A DNA stretch of 34,521 nucleotides, taken from the NCBI GenBank assembly GCA_030746775.1, contig JASLLZ010000022.1, positions 1 through 34,521 on the forward strand, given 5' to 3'. Below are positions 15,652-25,885 of the stretch, in pieces (positions within the stretch are counted from its first letter, which is position 1; every line of letters starts with the position of its first letter). The stretch is from Rhodospirillales bacterium. Its GTDB lineage: Bacteria > Pseudomonadota > Alphaproteobacteria > Rhodospirillales > JASLLZ01. The position numbers were made by a program, and so were the translations under genes. Under the pieces are notes generated by a model that made no database searches, was not told the origin of the DNA, and worked only from the letters and a program-made list of their open reading frames with translations.

Positions 15652-16662
15652 ATGACAGCCATGAAGAAAATCGGCATCGTCGGCGCCGGCGCCTGGGGCA
15701 CGGCCTTGGCCATGGTGGCCAGACGCGCCGGGCGCGCCGTCACCTTGCAGGCCCGCGAGGCCGAGGTCGCCGCATCGATCAACGAGGGCCACGAGAACAC
15801 CCTCTTCCTGCCCGGCGTGGCCCTGGACCCGGAGATCGCCGCCACCACGGAACTTTCCGCCGCGGCCGACGCCGACGCCGTCCTGCTGGCCGTGCCGGCG
15901 CAACACATGCGCGCTGTTTGCGGCGCCCTGGCGCCGGCCTGGACGCCGGGCGTGCCAGCCGTCATTTGCGCCAAGGGCATCGAACAAGACACCGCCGCCC
16001 TGATGAACGAGGTCGTGGCCGAGGTTCTGCCCGCCGCCCCCATCGCCGTCCTTTCGGGTCCCACCTTCGCCGCCGAGGTGGCGCGCGAATGTCCGACCGC
16101 CGTTACCCTGGCCTGCGCCGATGGCGACGTGGCCCGGTCCCTGGCGACGGCCTTGGGCACGCCGCGCTTTCGCATCTATCACTCGCCCGACGTCATCGGC
16201 GCGCTCATCGGCGGCGCGGTCAAGAACGTGCTCGCCATCGCGTGTGGCATCGTCGAGGGGCGCGGGCTCGGCGACAACGCGCGGGCCGCGCTGATCACCC
16301 GCGGCCTGGCCGAGATCGTGCGCCTGGGCCTGGCCAAGGGGGCGCGGGCCGAAACTTTTCGCGGGCTGTCCGGCCTTGGCGATCTGACCTTGACCTGCAA
16401 CGCCATGCAGTCGCGTAACTTCTCGCTCGGCGCGGCCCTGGGCGGTGGCCAATCGCTCGCCGCCGTCATGGCTTCCCGCGTCTCGGTGGCGGAGGGTGTC
16501 TTCACCGCCGCCGCCGTCGCCGCCCTGGCGCGCCTTCTGGCGATCGACATGCCGATCTCGACCGCCATGGACGCGGTGCTCAACCACGCCGCCGACATCG
16601 ACGCCGTCATCGCCGGCCTGCTGGCGCGCCGGCCCGGCGCCGAGGCGCCGTCAGGCGGGTAA
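15652..16662 (+). CDS. gpsA: Glycerol-3-phosphate dehydrogenase [NAD(P)+]
   Basis: GpsA reduces dihydroxyacetone phosphate to sn-glycerol 3-phosphate for phospholipid synthesis in the cytoplasm. The protein opens with IGIVGAGAWGTALAMVA (Rossmann loop), then VLLAVPAQHMRAV, CAKGIEQDT, VLSGPTFAAEVA, IGGAVKNVLAIACGI with the catalytic lysine, GLGDNARAALITRGL and GLSGLGDLTLTC with SRNFSLG. The length of 336 residues from ATG 15652 is normal. Upstream in-frame codons back to 15613 look non-homologous, and a second ATG at 15661 is possible. The gene lies in the conserved neighbourhood with tsaD and the EVE gene. Confidence 0.96.
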   Translation: MTAMKKIGIVGAGAWGTALAMVARRAGRAVTLQAREAEVAASINEGHENTLFLPGVALDPEIAATTELSAAADADAVLLAVPAQHMRAVCGALAPAWTPGVPAVICAKGIEQDTAALMNEVVAEVLPAAPIAVLSGPTFAAEVARECPTAVTLACADGDVARSLATALGTPRFRIYHSPDVIGALIGGAVKNVLAIACGIVEGRGLGDNARAALITRGLAEIVRLGLAKGARAETFRGLSGLGDLTLTCNAMQSRNFSLGAALGGGQSLAAVMASRVSVAEGVFTAAAVAALARLLAIDMPISTAMDAVLNHAADIDAVIAGLLARRPGAEAPSGG

Positions 16663-16712
16663 TACCACGGAGAACGAACCTCAACCAAGAAACAACTTGT
16701 ACGGAGAGAGAG

Positions 16713-17126
16713 ATGGCAAAATGGCTGGTAAAATCCGAACCCGGGGCATGGTCGTGGGACGACCACGTCAAGGCGGGTGTCGCCGAATGGGACGGCGTGC
16801 GCAACCATCAGGCGTGCAATAACATGAAGGCCATGAAGGTCGGCGAGCAGGCCTTCTTCTATCATTCGGTCACCGAAAAGCAGATTGTCGGTATTCTTGA
16901 GGTGGCCCGCACCTACTATCCCGATCCCACCGATGCCTCGGGCCGTTTCGGCATGGTCGACTTCAAGGCGCTCAGGCCCCTCGAAACGCCGGTGTCCCTG
17001 GCCGACATCAAGGGCGACGGGCGGCTCGATCATCTTGCCTTGATCCGCCAGTCGCGTCTTTCGGTGGTGCCGATCGACGCCAAGGCGTGGCGCGTCATCT
17101 GCGCCTTGGGCGGCATCAAGGCTTAA
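16713..17126 (+). CDS. EVE-domain protein
   Basis: The 137-residue protein is a single EVE domain, related to PUA and YTH folds and to eukaryotic THYN1. It opens with KWLVKSEPGAWSWDD and continues GVRNHQACNNMKAMKVGEQAFFYHSVTEK, IVGILEVARTYYPDP, FGMVDFKALRPL and HLALIRQSRLSVVPI. EVE domains bind modified bases in nucleic acids. In alphaproteobacteria a stand-alone copy commonly sits downstream of gpsA, as here. ATG 16713 has GGAGAGAGAG just upstream. A Rieske ferredoxin gene starts 12 bases after the stop, so the two are probably co-transcribed. The biological target is not known. Confidence 0.93.
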   Translation: MAKWLVKSEPGAWSWDDHVKAGVAEWDGVRNHQACNNMKAMKVGEQAFFYHSVTEKQIVGILEVARTYYPDPTDASGRFGMVDFKALRPLETPVSLADIKGDGRLDHLALIRQSRLSVVPIDAKAWRVICALGGIKA

Positions 17127-17137
17127 GGCGCGACGCC

Positions 17138-17482
17138 GTGCCGGCCAGAGAGCGGACAAAACTGTGCCGCCTGGACGACATCGCCGATGGCGGGTCGGAG
17201 CGTTTCGTCGCCCAGGTCAACGGCCAGGCGCGCGGCGTCATGGCCATCCGCCAGGGCGCCCGGGTGTTCGTCTACGTCAACGACTGCCCGCACACCGGGG
17301 CGCCGCTCGACTTCACGCCGGGCAAGTTTCTCAACCTCGAGGGCACGCATATCCTGTGCACCGGCCACGGGGCACTGTTCCGCATCGAGGACGGCCACTG
17401 CGTCTCGGGCCCCTGCGTCGGCGATGACCTGCAGGCGCTGGACGCCGTGGTCGAGGACGATGCTGTTTGGGTAACCGGCTAG
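17138..17482 (+). CDS. Rieske [2Fe-2S] ferredoxin-like protein
   Basis: This is a small 114-residue protein with one Rieske domain. The cluster ligands are visible as CPHTGAPLD (Cys and His, box 1) and CTGHGALFRIEDGHC (Cys and His, box 2), followed by GPCVGDDLQAL and VWVTG at the C-terminus. Such stand-alone Rieske proteins act as soluble electron carriers or as subunits of oxygenase or nitrite-reductase-like systems; the partner is not evident here. GTG 17138 is chosen because it fits the domain start and lies just after the EVE stop with GGCG upstream. The frame also extends back into the EVE gene without homology. No signal peptide is seen, so it is cytoplasmic. Confidence 0.88.
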   Translation: MPARERTKLCRLDDIADGGSERFVAQVNGQARGVMAIRQGARVFVYVNDCPHTGAPLDFTPGKFLNLEGTHILCTGHGALFRIEDGHCVSGPCVGDDLQALDAVVEDDAVWVTG

Positions 17483-17488
17483 AAACTC

Positions 17489-17518
17489 TTGTTCGGGGCC
17501 CGGCGATTGAGGTAATTT
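17489..17518 (+). promoter_or_regulatory. Possible sigma70-type promoter for acs
   Basis: TTGTTC (17489-17494) and TAATTT (17513-17518) are separated by 18 bases, 46 bases upstream of the acetyl-CoA synthetase start. The match is moderate and is based on consensus alone. Confidence 0.3.
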
Positions 17519-17563
17519 TGGTGCCCGGAGGCATGGATTTCAGCCCCTATCGAGGAAAAAATC

Positions 17564-19663
<2,100 letters not shown>

Positions 19664-19671
19664 TATCAGCT

Positions 19672-19752
19672 CGGCACCGGCCCGCACCCCCACCCGGCCA
19701 CCCCTAGCGTACAATGCCGTGGGTGGCCGGGTGGGGGTGCGGGCTGGCGCCG
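19672..19752. terminator. Very long hairpin between convergent acs and acyltransferase genes
   Basis: Bases 19681-19703 and 19721-19743 are perfect 23-bp inverted copies with a 17-base loop. Pairing continues outward through 19672/19752, with one wobble and one mismatch. The structure lies 8 bases after the acs stop and 14 bases before the end of the convergent acyltransferase gene, which fits a bidirectional terminator. No T-run follows on either strand, and the stem is far longer than a normal intrinsic terminator, so a REP/MITE-like element is an alternative. Confidence 0.6.
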
Positions 19753-19766
19753 TATTAAAGAATTCC

Positions 19767-20435
19767 TCAATCCGCCAGAGGCCGCGCCGGGACGCCGGCG
19801 ACGGTAACGCCGGGCGCTACGTCGGCGGTCACCACGGCGCCGGCGCCTATGGTGGCGCTGCGTCCGATACGCAGGTTCTGTAAGACGACGGCGGCGGCGC
19901 CGATATAAGCCTCGTCCCCGACCGTCACCCGGCCGAGAAGAAGGGCGCCGGGCGCCAGCGTGCAAAAATCGCCAACCCGCGAATCGTGATGCACGGTGGC
20001 GTTGACGTTGAGCTTGCACCCGGTGCCGATATGGGCATCGGTCATCACGGTGACGCCGCGCTGAATCAGGCAGCCCGGGCCGACCACGGCGCCAGCGGCG
20101 ACATGGGCGGCCGGCGAGACGACGCCAAGCATGGCATCGGCGCCGTAGTGATCGGCGAGGCGGCGGCGTTGGGCCGGGCCGTCCACCGCGAGCAGGACCT
20201 TGAGGCCGGGTCGGGCGTTCAGCGCCGCCGCCCAGGCCGCGTCGTCGCCCAGGTAGGGCAGGCCGCCGCCCGGATCGGCAAGATCGAACACGCCGACCAA
20301 TTCAAGTCCCGGCGACGTCCGCACCAGGTCGAGCACGTCCTTGTCGAAGCCGACCATGGCCAAGGCGGCGGCCGGCGCCATCACGGGCCGGCGCGCCAAG
20401 GCTTGGGGCTGAGAAGGGAAGCCATCATGGTCCAA
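19767..20435 (-). CDS. NeuD/PglD-like sugar O- or N-acyltransferase
   Basis: The protein has an N-terminal Rossmann-like half (about residues 25-95, LAMVGFDKDVLDLV ... GVFDLADPGG). A left-handed beta-helix of hexapeptide repeats follows (about 100-215): AHVAAGAVVGPGCLIQRGV, IGTGCKLNVNATVHHDSRVGDFCTLAPGA, IGAAAVVLQNLRIGRSATIGAGAVV, ending VAGVPARPL. This is the NeuD/PglD layout, in which the His in TVHHD is the catalytic base that transfers acetyl from acetyl-CoA to an amino sugar or sialic-acid-like precursor. The glycine-rich loop of the first half is degenerate (AMVGFDKD). The start is uncertain: TTG 20435, GTG 20384 or ATG 20381, none with a strong ribosome-binding site. No sialic or bacillosamine pathway genes are adjacent. 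Confidence 0.82.
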   Translation of the reverse strand: MDHDGFPSQPQALARRPVMAPAAALAMVGFDKDVLDLVRTSPGLELVGVFDLADPGGGLPYLGDDAAWAAALNARPGLKVLLAVDGPAQRRRLADHYGADAMLGVVSPAAHVAAGAVVGPGCLIQRGVTVMTDAHIGTGCKLNVNATVHHDSRVGDFCTLAPGALLLGRVTVGDEAYIGAAAVVLQNLRIGRSATIGAGAVVTADVAPGVTVAGVPARPLAD

Positions 20436-20493
20436 TACCAGGTAGCGAAGCGCGGCGGCACCGTCAGGACGTTTTCATAGCGGCCGGGCGTTG

Positions 20494-21021
20494 TCAATTC
20501 GCATTGCCCGTCGCCGCCGACGGCGCCTCCCGGGAACCGGAGGCGCACCACGACCGTCGCGTTCCACCCGCATAGGCTTGCCCCAGCCCGGCCCCGATCA
20601 GGGCGCCGGCCAGGTCCTTGTCATCGGCCGACGCCACCCGGGCAACGACCCGGCCCGCATATTTGCCGAACCGGATTTCGGTGAGCACAACCGCCGCACC
20701 GCCGATTCGGGCGCGGACGAAGTCCCGGGCCTGGGCGGCCAGGCGGCGCTCCGCATCGCACGACGCCTTCAGTTCCGGGGTATCGACGCCGTCAAGGCGG
20801 ACCAGGGTCGTCACCTCTTGTCCCAACCAGATACGCGCCCGCACCCGCAAGGTGTCGCCGTCGACAACGTCCAGCACCGCCGCCGCGACCGGTCCCTTGA
20901 TGGCCTCGCCGGCGCCGTCGGCCAGGGTCGCACTACCGGCCAGGAGAACGGCGAGCGTCACGGCGGCGGCGCCCATCGGGGCGCGGGCCTGTCCTGGATG
21001 CTGGCGTCCGCGCCTCGTCAT
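20494..21021 (-). CDS. Thermonuclease (SNase-like) family secreted protein
   Basis: The 175-residue product begins with a basic segment and a hydrophobic stretch (GAAAVTLAVLLAGSATLADG, residues ~17-36) consistent with a Sec signal peptide. It then has a staphylococcal nuclease-like domain: AAVLDVVDGDTLRVRARIWLG, VRLDGVDTPELK, AAQARDFVRARIGG, KYAGRVVARV and LAGALIGAGLGQAYAGG. The Asp of VVDGDT, the Arg/Asp/Glu of RLDGVDTPE and the Arg of GRVVARV correspond to the calcium-binding and catalytic positions of the family. It would be a periplasmic or extracellular nuclease-like protein. It lies 58 bases upstream of the acyltransferase gene on the same strand, but the two functions are not obviously linked. 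Confidence 0.87.
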   Translation of the reverse strand: MTRRGRQHPGQARAPMGAAAVTLAVLLAGSATLADGAGEAIKGPVAAAVLDVVDGDTLRVRARIWLGQEVTTLVRLDGVDTPELKASCDAERRLAAQARDFVRARIGGAAVVLTEIRFGKYAGRVVARVASADDKDLAGALIGAGLGQAYAGGTRRSWCASGSREAPSAATGNAN

Positions 21022-21218
21022 CGACCCGCCCTCGGCATAGTGGCGTGCACTCTCATAAAACGAAACAAGCCGGCTGACACACTTTAAGCGGGATAAACTT
21101 CCCTGAACTCCTCCCTTTTATACAATATTGACGGGAAAAATGGAACAAAATTTGAACATTGTGCCGCCGGCCCGGCGCCGGTCAACTCAACGCCAGGCGG
21201 CGAGACAGGGGCCTGGGC

Positions 21219-21407
21219 TCAGAAGTCGATACAGCGGCCCTTGCGTTCCCAGTCGCCATAGCGGGTCGGCTCAAGGCCCTTGGGGCCGCCGGATTCGGCG
21301 CCCCGCTTGCCGGGGCGCGGTTTGGCTTCATCGGCGGACGCGGTGCCGGCGGCGTCCGTGTCTTCATCCGGGGTCTTTTGTTCGCTCCGTTCCTCGGACT
21401 CGGCCAT
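21219..21407 (-). CDS. Succinate dehydrogenase assembly factor 4 (DUF1674)
   Basis: A 62-residue protein with an acidic, disordered N-terminus ends in the SDHAF4/DUF1674 signature GLEPTRYGDWERKGRCIDF. Family members bind the flavinylated SdhA subunit and help assemble succinate dehydrogenase. ATG 21407 has AGGAG ten bases upstream. In many alphaproteobacteria this gene lies next to rsmB. Here the SARP-type regulator gene and a small divergent gene separate the two, suggesting insertion or rearrangement. The 21022-21218 spacer downstream is AT-richer, has no visible gene, and probably carries the nuclease gene promoter. Confidence 0.93.
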   Translation of the reverse strand: MAESEERSEQKTPDEDTDAAGTASADEAKPRPGKRGAESGGPKGLEPTRYGDWERKGRCIDF

Positions 21408-21491
21408 GACATTCTCTCTCCTTGAAGCCGGCGCGCCCGCTACCCCCTATCACAGTCGGACGATGAGCGAAACCCGAAGCGATCATGGCCG

Positions 21492-23534
21492 TCAGACCGG
21501 CAGACCGGCGGCGCTTAGTTGCGAGACGAAGCTTTCCAGATCAGACGGTTTCCTGTACGGCTGGGGGGCGGCAAACCGTTGAAGGGAAAATGCCGCATCG
21601 GCCGCCAGCACGCTCTCGCCGATCTCTCGCGCCTGGGCAATCTCACCCAGTTGCGAATAGGTGGCGATTTGGACAAGACGCGCCGTCACACCATCCGGGT
21701 TAACCCGCAAGGACTCGCCGGCCACGGCCAGCGCCGCCTCGACGCTGCCGTCAAACAGCAACGCCAGGGCCAGGACATCGGCAAAAAACGGCGGATAGAC
21801 GGGCGAATACCGGATCGCCCAGGTGACGTGCTCGATAGCATCGCCGTGCTCGCCGCAATAGTGCAGCACGTTGGCAAAGAAGCCGTTCGCGTTCGTACAA
21901 TTGGGGCGCAAGGATATTGCCTCGCGCCCGACGATCAGGGCGTCGTCGAACCGTCTGTTGATCAGGTGCACGTGGCTCAAAACCATGTGCGCTTGTCCGT
22001 CCGCGTCGTCGAACCGCACCGCTTTCTCTGCCCACTCACCGGCCAGGTCCAGGGAAACCGCCGGGTCATCCCAGGCCTTGAAGGCGTCGAACCAATGGCA
22101 AAGGGCGGTCCATGTGGCCCCGGTGGAAACTTCGGGCTGCCTCTTTTCGACGGCCTCGAATAACTTTCGCGCGCGCAGGTTGGCGTCCTTGCGAAGCTTG
22201 AAAAATTCCTGGATCCCTTTGTAAAATTGGACCAGCGCTTCGCGGTCCTTCAACGTCTTGTGCCAGACCGCGGCTTGTTCGCCGCGCAGCAGTTTTACAT
22301 CCAATGCCGTGACGATCTCCTCGATGATTTCGTCCTGGACCGCGAAACCGTCATCGAACAAACGATCGTAAGTCTCCGTCCAAATGGCGTTTTGCAATTG
22401 AACATCGATCAACTCGGCCGAAACGCGTAAACGCGAACCCGACTTGCGCACACTCCCTTGCAGGACGTGGCGGACGCCGAATGCGTCGGCGGCACTTTTG
22501 GCATCGCGCCCGCGCATGGCGTTTGCGCTGCCCGCGGCAATTATGAAGACACCCGTGATCTTCACCATGGCCGCTTGAATGTCGATGCGCAGTCCCTCGG
22601 CCAGATGATCGTTATCCCCGTCACCGGTAAGGTTTTCGAACGGCAAGATCAGGATCGACGGGCGTTTGGGCGGGCTCAGGTCAAGACCCTGCAACTGGGG
22701 CGGCAGATTCGTTCCGACCGTGATTTCCTTCGCCGACTTGGCGCCCAGGGTCCGCACCAGCCCGTCGGTTTCGACCGCCGGCGCGTTCGGCGCATGACGC
22801 ACCGCTTGGCGGCGCCTGGCAATCTCTTCGCGCAGGACCCGGGTCTGCTCGCTCGGCTCAATACCCAGTTCCCGGCGCAATAAATCGCGGCAAAGTTTGT
22901 ATTGCTGGAGGGCCGATTCAAACCGATCCCGATTGGCGAGGGCGCGCATAAGGGACTGGTGAACCCGTTCTTGAAGCGGATCGAGGGTCAAGAGCTGGCG
23001 GGCGATAACGGCTGCCTCCTCGAAGTCTTGGCGGTCATCGTAATGACCGAGAAGACGTCCAAGCGCGGAGACCGCAAGTTCGGATAACCGACTTCGCTCG
23101 TTCGTCAGCCAGTCTTCGAATGGGCCCTCGTTGATGGATAGACCGGAGGCAAATTCACCCCTGAGCAGGTCGGCGGCGCTCTCCAAGGATGAAACGTCGC
23201 CCAGCGAAACCAGCCCTTCGAACTTCGCCACATCCGTTTCGACACACTCGGCAACAAGTTCGATGCTCCGGGCATCGGCGGAAATCACTTCCTTGTCCGG
23301 CCCAAGCGACTTGCGCAGGCGCGCCAGGTTTTGGCGCAGGCTCGTGCGCGCCTGATCCTGGGTGTTGTGGCTCCATAACATTCCAGCCAATCGGTCGCGC
23401 GATCGCGCAACCCCGGGCGGACAGGCCAGGTAGACGAGCAACGCCAGGGATTTCTTGGTTGGCAGTCGCACATCCAAGTTTTCGGACGTCGATAACCTGG
23501 GTTCCCCCATGAGTCGAAGCTTCAACCTTGCCAT
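21492..23534 (-). CDS. SARP/BTAD transcriptional regulator with TolB-like and TPR regions
   Basis: The 680-residue protein begins with an OmpR/SARP-type winged helix (residues ~1-95, LPTKKSLALLVYLAC, SRDRLAGMLW, ARTSLRQNLARLRKSLG). A bacterial transcriptional activation domain follows (~97-245, EEAAVIARQLLTLDPLQERVHQSLMRALA, LRRELGIEPSEQTRVL). A linker leads to a TolB/FlgO-like domain (~288-400, SILILPFENLTGDGDNDHLAEGL, VRHVLQGSVRKSGSRLRVSAELID, WTETYDR). TPR-like helices run to about 650. This layout is a known alphaproteobacterial one-component regulator type, but its ligand is not defined. ATG 23534 has a weak ribosome-binding site. A small 49-codon gene lies divergently 144 bases away and is a candidate target. 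Base composition is lower in GC than in the hem cluster. Confidence 0.87.
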   Translation of the reverse strand: MARLKLRLMGEPRLSTSENLDVRLPTKKSLALLVYLACPPGVARSRDRLAGMLWSHNTQDQARTSLRQNLARLRKSLGPDKEVISADARSIELVAECVETDVAKFEGLVSLGDVSSLESAADLLRGEFASGLSINEGPFEDWLTNERSRLSELAVSALGRLLGHYDDRQDFEEAAVIARQLLTLDPLQERVHQSLMRALANRDRFESALQQYKLCRDLLRRELGIEPSEQTRVLREEIARRRQAVRHAPNAPAVETDGLVRTLGAKSAKEITVGTNLPPQLQGLDLSPPKRPSILILPFENLTGDGDNDHLAEGLRIDIQAAMVKITGVFIIAAGSANAMRGRDAKSAADAFGVRHVLQGSVRKSGSRLRVSAELIDVQLQNAIWTETYDRLFDDGFAVQDEIIEEIVTALDVKLLRGEQAAVWHKTLKDREALVQFYKGIQEFFKLRKDANLRARKLFEAVEKRQPEVSTGATWTALCHWFDAFKAWDDPAVSLDLAGEWAEKAVRFDDADGQAHMVLSHVHLINRRFDDALIVGREAISLRPNCTNANGFFANVLHYCGEHGDAIEHVTWAIRYSPVYPPFFADVLALALLFDGSVEAALAVAGESLRVNPDGVTARLVQIATYSQLGEIAQAREIGESVLAADAAFSLQRFAAPQPYRKPSDLESFVSQLSAAGLPV

Positions 23535-23678
23535 GGCCGAAGACTACAGAGAAACCGCCTTGAAATCGTCTTGGAAAGTTACTTTTCACTGATTTTTCAC
23601 GCCAACCGCCGCCCTTGGGCACGATCGGATCACGGTCGTTTGCCATGGTGGGTCCAGCCCCACGAACGGAGACACACC

Positions 23679-23828
23679 ATGACCCCCACCAACATTTCTT
23701 ACGATCAGTACAGGAATAAAGCTCACCAGGCGCGTTCCGATTTCCTGGCCCAGGCCTTTGCCGATCTGTGCCGCCGGGTTCGCCAAACCCTTGCCGGCGA
23801 CATCGGCCGGATCAAGATCAAGGCGTAA
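23679..23828 (+). CDS. Small hypothetical protein, 49 residues
   Basis: ATG 23679 has GGAG (23668-23671) seven bases upstream, and the frame ends at TAA 23826-23828. The peptide is helical and basic at the C-terminus: DQYRNKAHQARSDFLAQAFADLC, then RRVRQTLAGDIGRIKIKA. It has no signal peptide or membrane segment. I do not recognise the family; similar short Tyr/Arg-containing helical proteins are common in alphaproteobacteria. Its divergent position beside the SARP-type regulator suggests control by it, but this is inference. The frame is open upstream to 23571 without a better start. Confidence 0.6.
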   Translation: MTPTNISYDQYRNKAHQARSDFLAQAFADLCRRVRQTLAGDIGRIKIKA

Positions 23829-24055
23829 GGGCGTATAGAAAAAAGGGACCCTTGCGCCCGACCTTGGGCGCGAAAACCCTGCCCGCCACCCTATCGACGC
23901 CGCCGCGACGGCGATGGTTTCGACGACGTTTCCACGGCCGACGACTTGACGGCTCCGCGGTGCGGCGATTTCCGGCGCCGGGAAGCCGGCCGCGCCGACC
24001 CCGTCGGCGCTATTCGGTTGCCATTCTTGGCGGTCGGGCCAAATATGGCGCGATC

Positions 24056-25354
24056 ATGAAGACCGCCCCTGTACCCACCGCGCGCACGGTTGCCCTTGAT
24101 GTCCTTGAAGCCGTGCTGGATGGCGCGCGCCCCCTGGACGACGCCATCGGCGACCATCCCGACCTCGCCCTCCTGGCGCTCCGCGACCGCGCCTTCGCCC
24201 GCAACCTGGTGGCCACGTGCTTGCGCCGCCGGGGCCAGATAGAGGCCCTTATCGATCACTGCCTGGAACGGCCCTTGCGCGCCAAGGGGCGCCGGGCGCG
24301 CAACCTTCTGCGTCTTGGCGTCGGGCAGTTGTTGTTCCTCGCCACGCCGCCCCACGCCGCCGTCAACGAGACCGTTACCCTGGCCCTGGCCCGTGGCCAG
24401 GGTCCCTACAAGGGCCTGATCAACGCCGTCCTCAGGCGCCTCGGCCGCGAGGGGCCGGCCCTGGCCCTGGCCCAGGACGCGGCGCGCCTCAACACGCCGG
24501 ACTGGCTGTGGTCGGCCTGGAAGAAGGCCTACGGCAAGGCGGCGTGCCGGCGCATCGCCGAGGCCCATCTGAAGGAACCAAGCCTCGATCTTTCGGTGCT
24601 GGGCCAGGCGCAAGCCTGGGCCCGGCGCCTCGGCGGTGCCGTCCTTGCCACCGGCTCCGTCCGATGCCGGCCCAAGGGACCGGTCGAGGCCATGGACGGC
24701 TTCGCCGACGGCGCCTGGTGGGTGCAGGACGCCGCCGCCAGCCTGCCGGTACGCCTGCTCGGCCCCCTCGCCGGGCGGCGGGTTATCGATCTCTGCGCCG
24801 CGCCGGGGGGCAAGACGGCCCAGCTTGCCGCCGCCGGGGCCCGGGTGACCGCCGTCGATCGCTCCGAGAACCGGCTCGGCCGTTTGCGCCGCAACCTCGA
24901 AAGGCTGCGCCTGAGCGCCGAGACCGTGGCGGCGCCGGCCGAGACCTGGCGCCCCGACGAGCCCGCCGACGCGGTTCTGCTCGACGCGCCATGCAGCGCC
25001 ACGGGAACCATCCGGCGCCACCCCGACGTGGCTTGGCTGAAGTCACCCGAAGACGTGGCCGGGCTGGCCGGGGTGCAATCGCGCCTGCTCGGCGCGGCCC
25101 TTGAAATGGTCCGCCCCGGCGGGGTCATCGTCTATTGTGTCTGTTCCCTGCAATCCGAGGAGGGCGCCGGGCGGGTGCAAGAATTCATATCCTCCGGCGC
25201 GCCGGTCGAGCGCCGTCCCATCGCACCCGGGGAGATCGGCGGCCTGGACGAAATGATCGACCACGAGGGCGCGCTGCAAAGCCTGCCCTTCCACCTGGGC
25301 GATGCCGGTGGCGTCGATGGATTCCACGCCGTCAGGCTGATACGCGCCGGATAG
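24056..25354 (+). CDS. rsmB: 16S rRNA (cytosine-C5)-methyltransferase, RsmB/NOP family
   Basis: The 432-residue protein has an N-terminal NusB-like RNA-binding domain (residues ~1-140, ARTVALDVLEAVLDGARPLDDAIGD, NETVTLALARGQGPYKGLINAVLRRLG) and a C-terminal SAM methyltransferase domain. The latter has WWVQDAAASLPVRLLGP, VIDLCAAPGGKTAQLA (SAM loop), VTAVDRSENRLGRLRRNLERL and VLLDAPCSATGTIRRHPDVAW (motif IV cysteine). A second conserved cysteine follows in VYCVCSLQSEEG (nucleophile, motif VI). It methylates C967-type cytosines of 16S rRNA. ATG 24056 fits the family start; the 23829-24055 stretch upstream shows no convincing gene, only a 6-bp stem at 23855-23872. In many alphaproteobacteria a heparinase gene directly follows, but here an SxtJ/carbamoyltransferase cassette lies between. 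Confidence 0.93.
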   Translation: MKTAPVPTARTVALDVLEAVLDGARPLDDAIGDHPDLALLALRDRAFARNLVATCLRRRGQIEALIDHCLERPLRAKGRRARNLLRLGVGQLLFLATPPHAAVNETVTLALARGQGPYKGLINAVLRRLGREGPALALAQDAARLNTPDWLWSAWKKAYGKAACRRIAEAHLKEPSLDLSVLGQAQAWARRLGGAVLATGSVRCRPKGPVEAMDGFADGAWWVQDAAASLPVRLLGPLAGRRVIDLCAAPGGKTAQLAAAGARVTAVDRSENRLGRLRRNLERLRLSAETVAAPAETWRPDEPADAVLLDAPCSATGTIRRHPDVAWLKSPEDVAGLAGVQSRLLGAALEMVRPGGVIVYCVCSLQSEEGAGRVQEFISSGAPVERRPIAPGEIGGLDEMIDHEGALQSLPFHLGDAGGVDGFHAVRLIRAG

Positions 25355-25425
25355 AAGACGTAGGCCTTTACATTGCGTCGCGGATGGGGTGTTAAGGGGG
25401 AGTGGCGAGCAAGGGACGGAGCGAA

Positions 25426-25860
25426 ATGTCCGAGAAGTCAGGTTTTCACGAGGATTTCGGGCGCGCCGGTCCGGTCAAACGGTCGTCGGACCGCGCCACC
25501 GGGTTGGTGTTTGCCGCGGTGTTCGCCATCATCGCCCTGTGGCCGCTGTGGTCGGGCGGCACCCCCAGGGCGTGGGCGCTGATCGTTGCCGCCGCCATCG
25601 TTATCGTGGCCTTTGCCTTACCGCGTGCCTTGGCGCCGCTGAGCCGGGCCTGGCACGGCCTGGGACAGATTTTGCATAAAGTGGTGAACCCCCTGGTGAT
25701 GGGGTTGTTGTTTTACGTGACGGTGACGCCGACGGGATTGCTCATGCGCCTGTTCGGCAAGGATCCGTTGCGTCTTCGGTTCGATCGGGAGGCAAAGAGT
25801 TACTGGATCGAGCGGCGGCCCCCGGGGCCGGCGCCCGAAACCATGCGCCAGCAATTTTAG
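25426..25860 (+). CDS. SxtJ-family membrane protein
   Basis: The 144-residue protein has a short polar N-terminus (SDRATGLVFAAVFAI starts the conserved part) and three hydrophobic segments: about residues 26-43 (LVFAAVFAIIALWPLW), 50-70 (AWALIVAAAIVIVAFALP) and 88-110 (VVNPLVMGLLFYVTVTPTGLLMRL). It ends with FGKDPLRLRFD and SYWIER. This matches the SxtJ family, named after the saxitoxin gene cluster, where it accompanies a carbamoyltransferase. The function is unknown. ATG 25426 is preferred; GTG 25402 is in frame. The DUF5989 gene begins 25 bases after the stop and the carbamoyltransferase follows, an apparent three-gene operon. Confidence 0.85.
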   Translation: MSEKSGFHEDFGRAGPVKRSSDRATGLVFAAVFAIIALWPLWSGGTPRAWALIVAAAIVIVAFALPRALAPLSRAWHGLGQILHKVVNPLVMGLLFYVTVTPTGLLMRLFGKDPLRLRFDREAKSYWIERRPPGPAPETMRQQF

Positions 25861-25885
25861 CGATTAGGAAAGTGAGCAAGCGAAG

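Noticed and set aside
15582-16587. Upstream extension of the epimerase frame to 16587
   Set aside because: The residues before ATG 15531 are antisense to gpsA and unlike any Rossmann protein; the ribosome-binding site supports 15531.
23855-23872. GCGCCC-GACCTT-GGGCGC hairpin after the 49-codon gene
   Set aside because: A six-bp stem without a following T-run in either direction is weak evidence for a terminator in such GC-rich DNA.
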